A stretch of DNA of 64,000 bases. Source: Cladorhizidae sp. MBARI D1340-BT2 (Eukaryota; Porifera; Demospongiae; Poecilosclerida; Cladorhizidae). Below are positions 24,263-37,868 of the stretch, one piece after another. The stretch spans positions 41,767,872-41,831,871 of the forward strand of contig JAQNBH010000007.1 in NCBI GenBank assembly GCA_028752905.1, given 5' to 3'. The notes beneath the pieces were generated by a model. It saw only the letters and a program-made list of their open reading frames with translations. It searched no databases and had not been told where the DNA came from. The position numbers and the translations under genes were made by a program. Positions within the stretch are counted from its first letter, which is position 1. Every line of letters starts with the position of its first letter.

Positions 24263-25577
24263 TGTGGGGACCAGCTGCAGACTCCTTCAGAGAATTGCAC
24301 AGAACTCCCACCAACCGACAGATCTTTTCAACCACAGCCTCCTTTGAACTTAGTAATAGTTTGCCAGGAGCAGAACCTCCAAAGCAAACAGGTGTAGGAC
24401 TGAGTGGAGCCAGTCATTCATGTTTGCATCATTGATGAACTTACACTGCAGAACTGCTTTATTTTGAAATTGGTTGTTCATAGACATGCACTGGAGCATT
24501 TAGAGTCCTTTCATTCTATAATGGTATACAAGATGTGCGAAGGGGGAGAGAGATAGAAACATAGATCTTTTGAAGATTTCTTCAACGAGGGTTTGTTTTC
24601 ACACTTTTTATGGTTTTGAGGTCTTCCGGTTTAAAGCCTCAAGGGTCGGTTCTCAATATGTCGCTGGCAACTAGCAACATGAAATGAAGAACACGTCATT
24701 TTTGTGATATTGTGAACATGAAGTAGCTTCGCTTAAATTAGACTCAATTTCTATTCTAGCTCAAGTCACGACGAGTCAGTCGACACGTGTTGGTTTGCTT
24801 TATTTGTGTTTCTACCACCACAAAAATTAGATGAATGAGGAAAGGTTGATAGAGGCAGTGAGGAACTTTCCTGGCATCTTGATGTACCCTACGGGTCATG
24901 TAGGGGTTGAAGGTTCATAAATTAATGAGTGGAGTTTGTAATTCCGAGTGAAAGTTCAATTTTGATAGTTCGATGCGATGCGATGCAATGAGGCCGCTAT
25001 TGAGAACAGCTCGAAGTAATGTGACCCGGAACCAGGCACCACACAATGCAAAGGCCTTGTGACGTATTGTGAAGTCTTTAGAGAAGGCGCTGGGAATTTA
25101 AAAGCTGAAGCCCATAATTTAGGAAGTGAAGAAGCTAATATTGTGAGTTTGGGGTTGGGTCGCCATCGACCAGTAGGTCTATCCAATATAGGGGAGTGAG
25201 AGAAATCACACTGAGGTTGGGGCCTTGCATAGAAATTATAAACTCGTTCATATTTTAGTGTCCCTGGTATGACTACCAGAAATAGCACAAACTGCAGTGT
25301 TTTACATGTAGCAAGCCATAGGCCTAGCGCTAGGGCTGGGGCTAGGGCTAGGGCTAGGGCAAAACAGTGCTTGCTGAACAACAGTTAATCTAAAGCAGCT
25401 GGATACCTGTTCACTAGACCAAGTACCAGTAGTTATAGCTGGACACAAGCTTAGCAGTAGTAAGATGGAGCGTGTGTTGAGGAGAGCTGGGAGGAGTTCA
25501 GAAATTGAAGAGGAGACACGTGATCAGGTAGGAGAAGAAAGAAAAGAAAGAGGAGAAAAGGCAGAGGGGCGGGGGTA
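24263..25577. other. Gene-free duplicated DNA
   Basis: Counterpart of 651-1984; nothing coding was recognised. Confidence 0.6.
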
Positions 25578-25998
25578 AGGAAGATGAGGGAGCAAGGTGA
25601 GGAAGATGAGGGAGCAAGTTGAGGAAGATCAGGGAACAAGGTGAGGAAGATGAGGGAGCAAGTTGAGGAAGATCAGGGAACAAGGTGAGGAAGATGAGGG
25701 AGCAAGTTGAGGAAGATCAGGGAGCAAGGTGAGGAAGATGAGGGAGCAAGGTGAGGAAGATGAGGGAGCAAGGTGAGGAAGATGAGGGAGCAAGGTGAGG
25801 AAGATGCGGGAGCAAGGTAAGGAAGATGAGGGAGCAAGGTGAGGAAGATGAGGGAGCAAGGTGAGGAAGATGAGGGAGCAAGGGGTGAGGAAGATGAGGG
25901 AGTAAGGTGAGGAAGATGAGGGAGCAAGGTGAGGAAGATGAGGGAGCAAGGTGAGGAAGATGAGGGAGCAAGGTGAGGAAGATGAGGGAGCAAGGTGG
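25578..25998. repeat. 22-bp minisatellite, about 19 copies
   Basis: Same unit as at 1985-3150. One unit carries a 3-bp insertion (caaggggtgag near 25,880). Confidence 0.95.
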
Positions 25999-28477
25999 AC
26001 TAGATGCTAGTCATTTTGGGTGGACTGGGAAGTCAAAAGGAAGAGGAAAGATAATGAAAATGAAGATTTAAAAAATTGTAGGAGAAGTTGTGAACGGGAG
26101 AAAGAAGTGCTGAAGGAGTTTGCTAAACAATGGCAAGGGCTTGGGAGTAGTATATTTGATGAACTCTATCAGGAAGAGAAGGAGAAGAGTTGTGAAGGAG
26201 AAGAGGATATGGAGGGAAGAGCATGTGAAGGAGGAAGAAGATGTGAATGAATTGTGCCTGTAGATAGCTTGCATGTTGGGAGTGAGAGAAGAGTGTGTGT
26301 CTCCTACCGTATCTGAAATGGAAGAAAGGCTCCTGGCCCATATGGATACTGAATAAGGTCTTATGGAGTAGCCAAAGAAGGAGACAGTCTTATGTTTGGC
26401 ATTGAATGTTGAAATAAAGGGCAGTCCTCCTGAGTGGACAGCAACCTAGGTGTGCTTTATAAAGGAAGTTGACACTTAACCCACTGGAAATATTCTAAGT
26501 GGATTACTTGGAACAATTGTATTGGGAATGATATTTACAAGGGAAGGGTGGAGTGGCAGAGGACATGATCCTCATAGAGGCTCATGGTGGTTTTAGAGAT
26601 GGCCTTTGACTAGCTTCTTTGTGACGAGAGGTATGTGAGGCGAGGAAGGGAGAACACCTTTTATGGCATTCTAATTAAACAAGGGGCATTCTAATTAAGC
26701 AAGGGGCATTCTAATTATGCAAGGACATTCTAATTAAGTAAGGGGAGTTCTAATTAAGCAAGGTGTAGGACTCTATGCAGAGAGCAAATCTCTTGTATAA
26801 ACTGACCAAAGGAAAGGAGGGCTCATTGTTGTGATTGTGCAGTTATTAAGATGGAGTGGAGGCCAATCCACTGGCGGGATGAAGATGGTTTGGGTTACAG
26901 ACTAGACTTCGGCAAACATGCCCTCTGTCCCTAATTTAATATATTGGGGGTGAAAATATTTGAGGAACTTGGGAGGACTGAGTATAGGAATGGTGTGGCA
27001 TGAGTCAGTGTGGTGCACACTTTGTTGATTGCTAGTTAGAAAGAGAGAGCTATAAGGCATGCTTAGCAATGGGGACATGTACACTACAGCAGGGCATGCT
27101 TATCAATGGAGGCATGTACTACAGCAGGGCATGCTTAGCAAGGGCATGAACTGCAGGAAGTGGATATGTTAGTTACGCAAGTACAAGCAATGCTAATATG
27201 AAAAGTGATTTGCACGATAAACTTGGAAGATCACCAGAGGGAACGGAATGGACAGGAATATGTCTTGATAATGAACTGAGGGGAAATAGGAAGGGGATGT
27301 TGTGGCCGCAAATGAGGCAATCAGGAGGCAATCAGTGAAAGTAATTTGGGGGAAAGTAGTGTGGTTATGTAGGAAGTAAACTAACAGATGGTACGAGGTT
27401 GATTCCGAAGCTAGATCAATTATGAGCATATGGCTGGAGTCTGGTGGGAAAGACCAAGGCCTGGGCATGAAGTTCACTCAAATCCAAATATACTGACACA
27501 TAAAATATGTCCTCTTGTACCAACTTCCTGATGAAGGCTAGAGCATCTGGTCGAAACATTGAGAGAGTAAATTTCAAGTTGATTATTGGGAAGGTCATTG
27601 CAATTTCATTACATCAACTGAGAATTCATTGAGCATCTAAGAATCTCGCTCTAGCTTCTACCTGCAAGAGTAGCAACAGCTCAAGTAGAGTCATCAGCTG
27701 GATATGGAAACAACCAGCAAACCCTCACCCAGAGCTAGTCACATGCCCCGGAACCTTTCACTCATCTCTAAGCCCCCAGAGGAAAAACTTCTTGGCCTTG
27801 CCCACCTTTCAGATCTAGATTTTTATGTCTCCAATCAGAACATGCATAGATGATGTAATGAGTTGCATTGTTGTCGTTGTTGCTGCGTATTAATACTTGC
27901 ACGTTAATTTTGCGCTGTTGAAACAAGAAACAGGCCATGTTGCTCAGCTGCACCTTCCACATGGCCCTAAATACCCAACCAGAGGACCTGTTTGTCTTCT
28001 TAATGCCATTTTTGTGAGCGAGTGTTTTCCGAGGCTCAAGTTTCACTTGTAACTGGACCCTTGACAAAAGCTGCTGTCTATCCTATAGTGTTGCTAAGAC
28101 ACTCAACCACAAATAATAACTCCCACCCCTATCCACACACACTTTCCCCCCCCTTCTTTTCAAACTCAGCAAAAGAGGACTCGAAGCCACAACTCGAATC
28201 TTTGAAGACCTAGCAGGGATAAATATCACTTGTTACTTGGGAACTCTTTGAGGATTTAGAAATATCCTTTCCTCCATTCCTTTGATGAGGTAAGGGATGC
28301 TTCACTTAACACAGCAAGTGGAGACAGACCTCAGCACTACATCCAGCCAGCCTCTCCAACTAAATTGACAACTTGACTAAAATACACAAGCTACCGATAG
28401 CAAGTGAATCCTGTCATTAGCCCCACAGCTTGAGTGGTTGGCCAATACCCAGATTTTTGCCTCTGCACACCAGATCT
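25999..28477. other. Gene-free duplicated DNA
   Basis: Counterpart of 3151-5610, including the five-unit 19-bp array at 26,665-26,762. Short open frames differ from those of copy A because of indels, which argues against coding. Confidence 0.55.
26665..26762. repeat. 19-bp minisatellite, 5 copies
   Basis: Unit ggcattctaattaagcaagg. Cognate of 3809-3942. Confidence 0.9.
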
Positions 28478-28726
28478 TAATCCTGAAAAGTGATTTGGTA
28501 AAGGGTTTGATGAGGAGTAGCTTTCTTACTAACTTCATCACATGAATGCAGGTGTGAGTCACTCTACGAATAAATGAATAAATTCTCATGCTTCACAACC
28601 TGGGAGCCTGTCAGCCATTCCAGTAGAGCTGAGGCCACCTTGTATCTGTGGATGTCTCGATGATGTCCATCTAGCACTCATCCTACTCCCCCAACCAGGA
28701 TCATTCAAGAATGGTGAAGGGCAAAG

Positions 28727-28920
28727 GCTAGAAACAAGAGCTAGGGCTGGAAATAAAGGGTAGGGCTAGGGCTGGAAATACAGAGTAGGGCTAGGGCTGG
28801 AAATAAAGAGTAGGGCTAGGGCTGGAAATAAAGAGTAGGGCTAGGGCTGGAAATAAAGAGTAGGACTAGGGCTGGAAATAAAGGGTAGGGCTAGGGCTGG
28901 AAATAAAGGGTAGGGCTAGG
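28727..28920. repeat. 25-bp minisatellite, about 8 copies
   Basis: Unit tagggctagggctggaaata plus aagag. It lies in the 2.5-kb part private to copy B, and its CTAGGG core resembles other telomere-like motifs in the window. Confidence 0.9.
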
Positions 28921-29304
28921 CTGGCCCAGTATGTTCATGCAGGATTGGACCGTTATCAAAACAGATAGCTCCCAAAATAATATGAACCACTTTCCGAGTG
29001 TACTACAGTAACTAAGGCTACAAGGTAGCAATGGGACTGATTTCAGGAAGTCACTATAGTAACTAAGGCTATAAGATAGCCACAGATTACCAGCAGTCAC
29101 TATAGTAACTTCCCAAGTACATTATGTAAGATATAAAAGAACTACAGCCACTGGCTCTATCTGCAGCTTCATTTTCACTTAGAAGCTGCACATGGTCTGA
29201 GTGAGGGGATCATTTAATTAGCCCTGATTAGACACCTCATGGCAGAGAGGCGTTTTCCTGGTTCCCAAACGCTTGGGAGAGCTTGTCAGCACGCACCATG
29301 TCCC

Positions 29305-30170
29305 AGGTATACATACATATACATGGCCTACATACATATACATGGTATACATACATATACATGGCATACATACATATACATGGCATACATACATATACAT
29401 GCCATACATACATATGCATGGCATACATACATATACATGGCATACATACATATACATGGCATATATACATATGCATGGCATACATACACATACATGGCAT
29501 ACATACATATACATGGCATACATACATATACATGGCATATATACATATACATGGTATACATACATATACATGGCATACATATATATACATGGCATATATA
29601 TATACATGGCATACATACATATACATGGCATATATATATACATGGCATACATACATATACATGGCATATGGCATACATACATATACATGGTATACATACA
29701 TATACATGGCATTCATACATATACATGGCATACATACATATACATGGCATACATACATATACATGGCATATATACATATACATGGTATACATACATATAC
29801 ATGGCATACATATATATACATGGCATATATATATACATGGCATACATACATATACATGGCATATATATATACATGGCATACATACATATACATGGCATAT
29901 GGCATACATACATATACATGGTATACATACATATACATGGCATTCATACATATACATGGTATACATATATATACATGGCATATATATATACATGGCATAC
30001 ATACATATACATGGCATATATATATACATGGCATACATACATATACATGGCATATGGCATACATACATATACATGGTATACATACATATATATGGCATTC
30101 ATACATATACATGGTATACATACATATACATGTCATACATACACATGCATGGTATAAGACATACACATGT
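29305..30170. repeat. 19-bp ATACATGG satellite with larger internal period
   Basis: Basic unit catacatacatatacatgg, 19 bp, nearly self-complementary (atacatggcatac), so both strands and all frames remain open. A larger block containing catatatatatacatggcat and catggcatatggcatac recurs three times (around 29,570-29,690, 29,810-29,910 and 29,965-30,070). Confidence 0.92.
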
Positions 30171-30204
30171 ATGTGTTTATCCAAACAATAGCAAAACACT
30201 AATT

Positions 30205-30470
30205 TCTAACCTCTACTAGTATCTTAAGTCACTGGAGGGGGGGGGGGGGGGGGGGGGGATTATGGATGAGGGAAAACGGAAAACCGCCTGTAGAGCTATT
30301 ATGACATCACAACAATTGAAACATCATTTAATTTCTAACCTCTACTATTATCTTTATATATGTCACTTTGGAGGAGGGGGGGGGGGGGGTCATAGATGGG
30401 GGGAACCCGTCTGTAGAGCTTTTATGACATCACAACAATTGAAACATCCCCCTCTTAATATTCCAGCATG
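30205..30470. repeat. Tandem duplication (about 130 bp x2) with G runs
   Basis: Two copies of a block running from aatttctaacctctact through ggagg and G-run to tatgacatcacaacaattga plus aacatc. G runs are 22 bases (30,237-30,258) and about 14 bases (near 30,377-30,390). Confidence 0.8.
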
Positions 30471-30794
30471 GTAGAGCCAGTTCACTCTAATTATAGCCAA
30501 CCATGGCTCCGCCTACTTCACCTATGCACACTCTATAGTCATGCAGCCTGCACAAACAGGACATCCACAACCCTTACTCCTCATCAAGATAAGTTATGTT
30601 AAATGGAACCCAACATCAGGGTGCACGGAACCCAATAGCAGATGCACGGAATCATACGAACACATATCTTATCATTTCAGTTCCCTCCCTCCTTTGAGCC
30701 TCCTTAAATATGGACTGCTACAGATGTAGCAGAGAAGAGCAACTCCTTAAAGTGCTACTAACTCGTGATAATCTGAAGTGTCAGTTGTGCAAGG

Positions 30795-31012
30795 CTAGGG
30801 CAATGGCTACAGTTAGGTCAAGGGTTGTGGCTAGGGTTAAGGCCATGGATGTGTCTAGGGTTAAGGCTAGGGCAATGGCCAGGTTAGGGTTAGGGATGTG
30901 GTTAGGGTTAAGGCGAGGGTAATAGCCAGGGTTAGGGCCAGGACAGGGGCTACGGTTAAGACTACGGCAATGGCCAGGGTGAGGAGGGTTAAGACTAGGG
31001 CAATTGCTAAAC
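30795..31012. repeat. Degenerate telomere-like repeats
   Basis: Variants of ggttagggctagggcaatgg. Copy A retains only a short version at 5635-5680. Confidence 0.65.
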
Positions 31013-31212
31013 CAATCTAACAAGATCTGATAGTGCCAATGATTTCATCATGATGATGTAATACCAGGATAATGACCCGAAGAATAGCCCCAGAGATGAC
31101 GAGCAGCCCAACTCAGTCACTCCACCCCACCTGGACAATGCTGAGCATCATGTGATCTCTCCCACATAGATGAGCAGGCACACTGCCCATATAAAGTACC
31201 TAGAGGTGGTAT

Positions 31213-32421
31213 TTACTATTTACAGATGAATGGTGTACAACTTTAACTAGTACTCTTGTCCTTGTCAATAAGTGACAGCACATTCTTTGTCTTACTACAC
31301 TGGCTAGGATAGAGTTGATAGGAAACAACTTTGAACTCTGGATATCCACAGTTGGTCCTAGATTGTCTGCGACAGAGCCAGCGGACTATAAAGGTTTGGT
31401 CAGCTTCATTGAGAGAGGGGGAAATGATTTCACAGCTATTGTGCTGGCAGTGAACTAGCATTGCACTCACAAGGTGCCTCCGTGGGGTCCAGACGACCTG
31501 AGGCAATATACTTGGCAGAATTGGATGAGCATGCTACGCACATGCTGGGCTCACCTCATTGCTAGGCAACCATTCTTGCAAGGGGAGGCAAGGCGCATGG
31601 GAAACCGGAACTCTCTCTCTCTAAATATGTCCCTTCAGTTCTGTTCGCTGAAGCAACTCCCAGCATTTGGTCCCAATGGCCCCACATGACTAACTAGGCA
31701 GAAACATTACCTCCCACCTCACACACGCAAGCATGTTTTCAAGTTGTGAATACCACCATCTAGTCATTTCCTTATATGGCAGTGTGCCTGCTCATCTATG
31801 TGGTAGGGGGCACATGATGCTCAGCATTGTCCAGGTGGGGTGGAGTGACTGACGGCCAACTAGGCAGAACCATTACCTCACACCTCAGGCATGCACCATT
31901 GCATGCGCACACACATTCCGATGTACAGTCACATCCTTTGTCTATTACAACAACTAAATGTATTTCCAGTGGTCTGTACTGCACCTAGGGCTAGGGCTAG
32001 GGCTAGGGCTTTAAAAACTAATTAGAATAACTTCCCCCCCCCCCCCAATATTTTAGGCAGAGGTTTTGGAAGCTCCTAAATGTCATTAATGTTCTCTAAT
32101 TCAAGTAAGTGTCTACAAAATCAGAGGTGGCAAAGCAAATAAGGACCAATGGCGGCATTATCTGAATAGGAAGATTACGACCTTAGCCCGACCTTCACAA
32201 CTGTGGGAAGAATAGAAGGCAGACCCGCCTAGATCTAAATCCAGAATTTAATGGTATCTAACTCAGAACCCCCTCCAGACCCCAAGACCTCAACCCCCCC
32301 CCCCAAGACCTTAATGTAACCTAAACCTAAATAAAAGCCCCAGAATACCTCAATAGTGACTGTGGCAAAGATAATTAACCATCAGCCCTGGTTAGCAAAT
32401 CTTCATCCTAGAGCAGCTGTC
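31213..32421. other. Gene-free duplicated DNA with an internal inverted copy
   Basis: Counterpart of 7620-8735. Positions about 31,768-31,858 are a reverse-complement copy of about 31,100-31,195 (sharing tgctcagcattgtccaggtg) that copy A lacks. Confidence 0.6.
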
Positions 32422-32448
32422 GGGGGGGGGGGGGGGGGGGGGGGGGGG
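32422..32448. repeat. G27 homopolymer
   Basis: A run of 27 G joins unique DNA to the 36-bp array. Copy A has ggggg-t-gggggg at the same point (about 8717-8727) followed by 850 bp of other DNA. Confidence 0.85.
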
Positions 32449-32453
32449 TATTA

Positions 32454-35400
32454 GCACCTCAAGATGACACAGACATACTCATAGGCTCAGCACTGCAAGA
32501 TGACGCAGACATACTCATAGACTCAGCACTGCAGGATGACGCAGGCATACTCATAGGCTCAGCACTGCAAGATGACGCAAACATACTCATAGGCTCAGCA
32601 CTGCAAGATGACACAGGCATACTCACAGGCTCAGCACTGCAAGATGACGCAAACATACTCATAGGCTCAGCACTGCAAGATGACGCAGACATACTCATAG
32701 GCTCAGCACTGCAAGATGACACAGACATACTCATAGGCTCAGCACTGCAAGATGACGCAGACATACTCATAGGCTCAGCACTGCAAGATGATGCAGACAT
32801 ACTCATAGGCTCAGCACTGCAAGATGATGGAGACATACTCACAGGCTCAGCACTGCAAGATGACACAGGCATACTCATAGGCTCAGCACTGCAGGATGAC
32901 GCAGACATACTCATAGGCTCAGCACTGCAAGATGATGCAGACATACTCATAGGCTCAGCACTGCAAGATGACACAGACATACTCATAGGCTCAGCACTGC
33001 AAGATGACGCAGACATACTCATAGGCTCAGCACTGCAAGATGATGCAGACATACTCATAGGCTCAGCACTGCAAGATGATGGAGACATACTCACAGGCTC
33101 AGCACTGCAAGATGACACAGGCATACTCATAGGCTCAGCACTGCAGGATGACGCAGACATACTCATAGGCTCAGCACTGCAAGATGATGCAGACATACTC
33201 ATAGGCTCAGCACTGCAAGATGACGCAGGCATACTCATAGGCTCAGCACTGCAAGATGACGCAGGCATACTCATAGGCTCAGCACTGCAAGATGACGCAG
33301 ACATACTCATAGGCTCAGCACTGCAAGATGATGCAGACATACTCATAGGCTCAGCACTGCAAGATGACGGAGAGATACTCATAGGCTCAGCACTGCAAGA
33401 TGTCACAAACATACTCATAGGCTCAGCACTGCAAGATGACACAGACATACTCATAGGCTCAGCACTGCAAGATGACGCAGGCATACTCATAGGCTCAGCA
33501 CTGCAAGATGACGCAGACATACTCATAGGCTCAGCACTGCAAGATGACGCAGGCATACTCATAGGCTCAGCACTGCAAGATGACGCAGACATACTCATAG
33601 GCCCACCACTGCAAGATGACGCAGGCATACTCATAGGCCCAGCACTGCAAGATGACACAGACATACTCATAGGCTCAGCACTGCAAGATGATACAGACAT
33701 ACTCATAGGCTCAGCACTGCAAGATGACCCCGACATACTCATAGGCTCAGCACTGCAAGATGATTCAGACATACTCATAGGCTCAGCACTGCAAGATGAC
33801 GCAGGCATACTCATAGGCTCAGCACTGCAAGATGATACAGACATACTCATAGGCTCAGCACTGCAAGATGACGCAGGCATACTCATAGGCCCAGCACTGC
33901 AAGATGACGCAGACATACTCATAGGCTCAGCACTGCAAGATGATGCAGACATACTGATAGGCTCAGCACTGGAAGATGATACAGGCATACTCATAGGCTC
34001 AGCACTGCAAGATGACACAGACATACTCATAGGCCCACCACTGCAAGATGACGCAGGCATACTCATAGGCCCAGCACTGCAAGATGACACAGACATACTC
34101 ATAGGCTCAGCACTGCAAGATGACACAGACATACTCATAGGCTCAGCACTGCAAGATGACGCAAACATACTCATAGGCTCAGCACTGCAAGATGACACAG
34201 ACATACTCATAGACTCAGCACTGCAAGATGACCCCGACATACTCATAGGCTCAGCACTGCAAGATGATTCAGATATACTCATAGGCTCAGCACTGCAAGA
34301 TGACGCAGGCATACTCATAGGCTCAGCACTGCAAGATGACACAGACATACTCATAGGCTCAGCACTGCAAGATGACGCAGGCATACTCATAGGCCCAGCA
34401 CTGCAAGATGACGCAGACATACTCATAGGCTCAGCACTGCAAGATGATGCAGGCATACTGATAGGCTCAGCACTGGAAGATGACACAGGCATACTCATAG
34501 GCTCAGTACTGCAAGATGACACAGGCATACTCATAGGCTCAGTACTGCAAGATGACACAGACATACTCATAGGCTCAGCACTGCAAGATGATTCAGACAT
34601 ACTCATAGGCTCAGTACTGCAAGATGACACAGACATACTCATAGGCTCAGCACTGCAAGACGATTCAGACACACTCATAGGCTCAGTACTGCAAGATGAC
34701 ACAGGCATACTCATAGGCTCAGTACTGCAAGATGACACAGACATACTCATAGGCTCAGCACTGCAAGATGATTCAGACATACTCATAGGCTCAGTACTGC
34801 AAGATGACACAGGCATACTCATAGGCTCAGTACTGCAAGATGATTCAGACATACTCATATGCTCAGTACTGCAAGATGACACAGACATACTCATAGGCTC
34901 AGCACTGCAAGATGACACAGACATACTCATAGGCTCAGTACTGCAAGATGACCCCGACATACTCATAGGCTCAGCACTGCAAGATGACACAGACATACTC
35001 ATAGGCTCAGCACTGCAAGATGACGCAGACATACTCATAGGCTCAGCACTGCAAGATGACGCAGACATACTCATAGGCTCAGCACTGCAAGATGACACTG
35101 ATATACTCATAGGCTCAGCACTGCAAGATGACGCAGACATACTCACAGGCTCAGCACTGCAAGATGACACAGACATACTCATAGGCTCAGCACTGCAAGA
35201 TGATTCAGACATACTCATAGGCTCAGCACTGCAAGATGATGCAGGCATACTCATAGGCTCAGCACTGCAAGATGACACAGACATACTCATAGGCTCAGCA
35301 CTGCAAGATGACGCAGGCATACTCATAGGCCCAGCACTGCAAGATGACGCAGACATACTCATAGGCTCAGCACTGCAAGATGATGCAGACATACTGATAG

Positions 35401-37868
35401 GCTCAGCACTGGAAGATGACACAGGCATACTCATAGGCTCAGTACTGCAAGATGACACAGGCATACTCATAGGCTCAGTACTGCAAGATGACACAGACAT
35501 ACTCATAGGCTCAGCACTGCAAGATGATTCAGACATACTCATAGGCTCAGTACTGCAAGATGACACAGACATACTCATAGGCTCAGCACTGCAAGACGAT
35601 TCAGACATACTCATAGGCTCAGTACTGCAAGATGACACAGGCATACTCATAGGCTCAGTACTGCAAGATGACACAGACATACTCATAGGCTCAGCACTGC
35701 AAGATGATTCAGACATACTCATAGGCTCAGTACTGCAAGATGACACAAGCATACTCATAGGCTCAGTACTGCAAGATGATTCAGACATACTCATATGCTC
35801 AGTACTGCAAGATGACACAGACATACTCATAGGCTCAGCACTGCAAGATGACACAGACATACTCATAGGCTCAGTACTGCAAGATGACCCCGACATACTC
35901 ATAGGCTCAGCACTGCAAGATGACACAGACATACTCATAGGCTCAGCACTGCAAGATGACGCAGACATACTCATAGGCTCAGCACTGCAAGATGACGCAG
36001 ACATACTCATAGGCTCAGCACTGCAAGATGACACTGATATACTCATAGGCTCAGCACTGCAAGATGACGCAGACATACTCACAGGCTCAGCACTGCAAGA
36101 TGACACAGACATACTCATAGGCTCAGCACTGCAAGATGATTCAGACATACTCATAGGCTCAGCACTGCAAGATGACGCAGGCATACTCATAGGCTCAGCA
36201 CTGCAAGATGACACAGACATACTCATAGGCTCAGCACTGCAAGATGACGCAGGCATACTCATAGGCCCAGCACTGCAAGATGACGCAGATATACTCATAG
36301 GCTCAGCACTGCAAGATGATGCAGACATACTGATAGGCTCAGCACTGGAAGATGACACAGGCATACTCATAGGCTCAGTACTGCAAGATGACACAGGCAT
36401 ACTCATAGGCTCAGTACTGCAAGATGACACAGACATACTCATAGGCTCAGCACTGCAAGATGATTCAGACATACTCATAGGCTCAGTACTGCAAGATGAC
36501 ACAGACATACTCATAGGCTCAGCACTGCAAGACGATTCAGACATACTCATAGGCTCAGTACTGCAAGATGACACAGGCATACTCATAGGCTCAGTACTGC
36601 AAGATGACACAGACATACTCATAGGCTCAGCACTGCAAGATGATTCAGACATACTCATAGGCTCAGTACTGCAAGATGACACAAGCATACTCATAGGCTC
36701 AGTACTGCAAGATGATTCAGACATACTCATATGCTCAGTACTGCAAGATGACACAGACATACTCATAGGCTCAGCACTGCAAGATGACACAGACATACTC
36801 ATAGGCTCAGTACTGCAAGATGACCCCGACATACTCATAGGCTCAGCACTGCAAGATGACACAGACATACTCATAGGCTCAGCACTGCAAGATGACGCAG
36901 ACATACTCATAGGCTCAGCACTGCAAGATGACGCAGACATACTCATAGGCTCAGCACTGCAAGATGACACTGATATACTCATAGGCTCAGCACTGCAAGA
37001 TGACGCAGACATACTCACAGGCTCAGCACTGCAAGATGACACAGACATACTCATAGGCTCAGCACTGCAAGATGATTCAGACATACTCATAGGCTCAGCA
37101 CTGCAAGATGACGCAGGCATACTCATAGGCTCAGCACTGCAAGATGACACAGACATACTCATAGGCTCAGCACTGCAAGATGACGCAGGCATACTCATAG
37201 GCCCAGCACTGCAAGATGACGCAGATATACTCATAGGCTCAGCACTGCAAGATGATGCAGACATACTGATAGGCTCAGCACTGCAAGATGATTCAGACAT
37301 ACTCATAGGCTCAGTACTGCAAGATGACACAGACATACTCATAGGCTCAGCACTGCAAGACGATTCAGACATACTCATAGGCTCAGTACTGCAAGATGAC
37401 ACAGGCATACTCATAGGCTCAGTACTGCAAGATGACACAGACATACTCATAGGCTCAGCACTGCAAGATGATTCAGACATACTCATAGGCTCAGTACTGC
37501 AAGATGACACAGGCATACTCATAGGCTCAGTACTGCAAGATGATTCAGACATACTCATATGCTCAGTACTGCAAGATGACACAGACATACTCATAGGCTC
37601 AGCACTGCAAGATGACACAGACATACTCATAGGCTCAGTACTGCAAGATGACCCCGACATACTCATAGGCTCAGCACTGCAAGATGACACAGACATACTC
37701 ATAGGCTCAGCACTGCAAGATGACGCAGACATACTCATAGGCTCAGCACTGCAAGATGACGCAGACATACTCATAGGCTCAGCACTGCAAGATGACACTG
37801 ATATACTCATAGGCTCAGCACTGCAAGATGACGCAGACATACTCACAGGCTCAGCACTGCAAGATGAT
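32454..37868. repeat. 36-bp satellite, about 150 copies, with 936-bp higher-order repeat
   Basis: Same monomer as 9582-11092. Variant monomers recur at fixed spacing: the rare acactgatatactc variant occurs at 35,095, 36,031, 36,967 and 37,795. The spacings are 936, 936 and 828 bp, that is 26, 26 and 23 monomers. One frame on each strand is open across the whole array, giving a 1795-codon minus-strand frame of EPMSMSASSCSA-type repeats. Monomer differences are amino-acid changing in both frames, as expected for non-coding satellite. Confidence 0.95.

Larger units (their letters stand above)
24080..37868 (+). repeat. Large segmental duplication, copy B
   Basis: Collinear with 1-11,092 in direct orientation. 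Differences: the 69-bp and 22-bp arrays are shorter (3 and about 19 units); a 2.5-kb segment (28,478-30,985) with extra tandem arrays is present only here; the Tigger insertion is absent (empty TA at 31,210-31,211); about 850 bp before the 36-bp array is missing and replaced by a 27-G run; and the 36-bp array is about 3.6 times longer. Confidence 0.85.

Noticed and set aside
29237..30219. Overlapping 250-326 codon frames on both strands (YIHIHGIHTYTW and MPCICMYAMY types)
   Set aside because: A 19-bp satellite with no stop in most frames on either strand.
32459..37846. A 1795-codon minus-strand frame that looks like a giant Ser/Cys/Met-rich repeat protein
   Set aside because: It is a 36-bp satellite read in the one open frame. 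Monomer variation is mostly amino-acid changing and equally so on the other strand, and no start region or domain exists.
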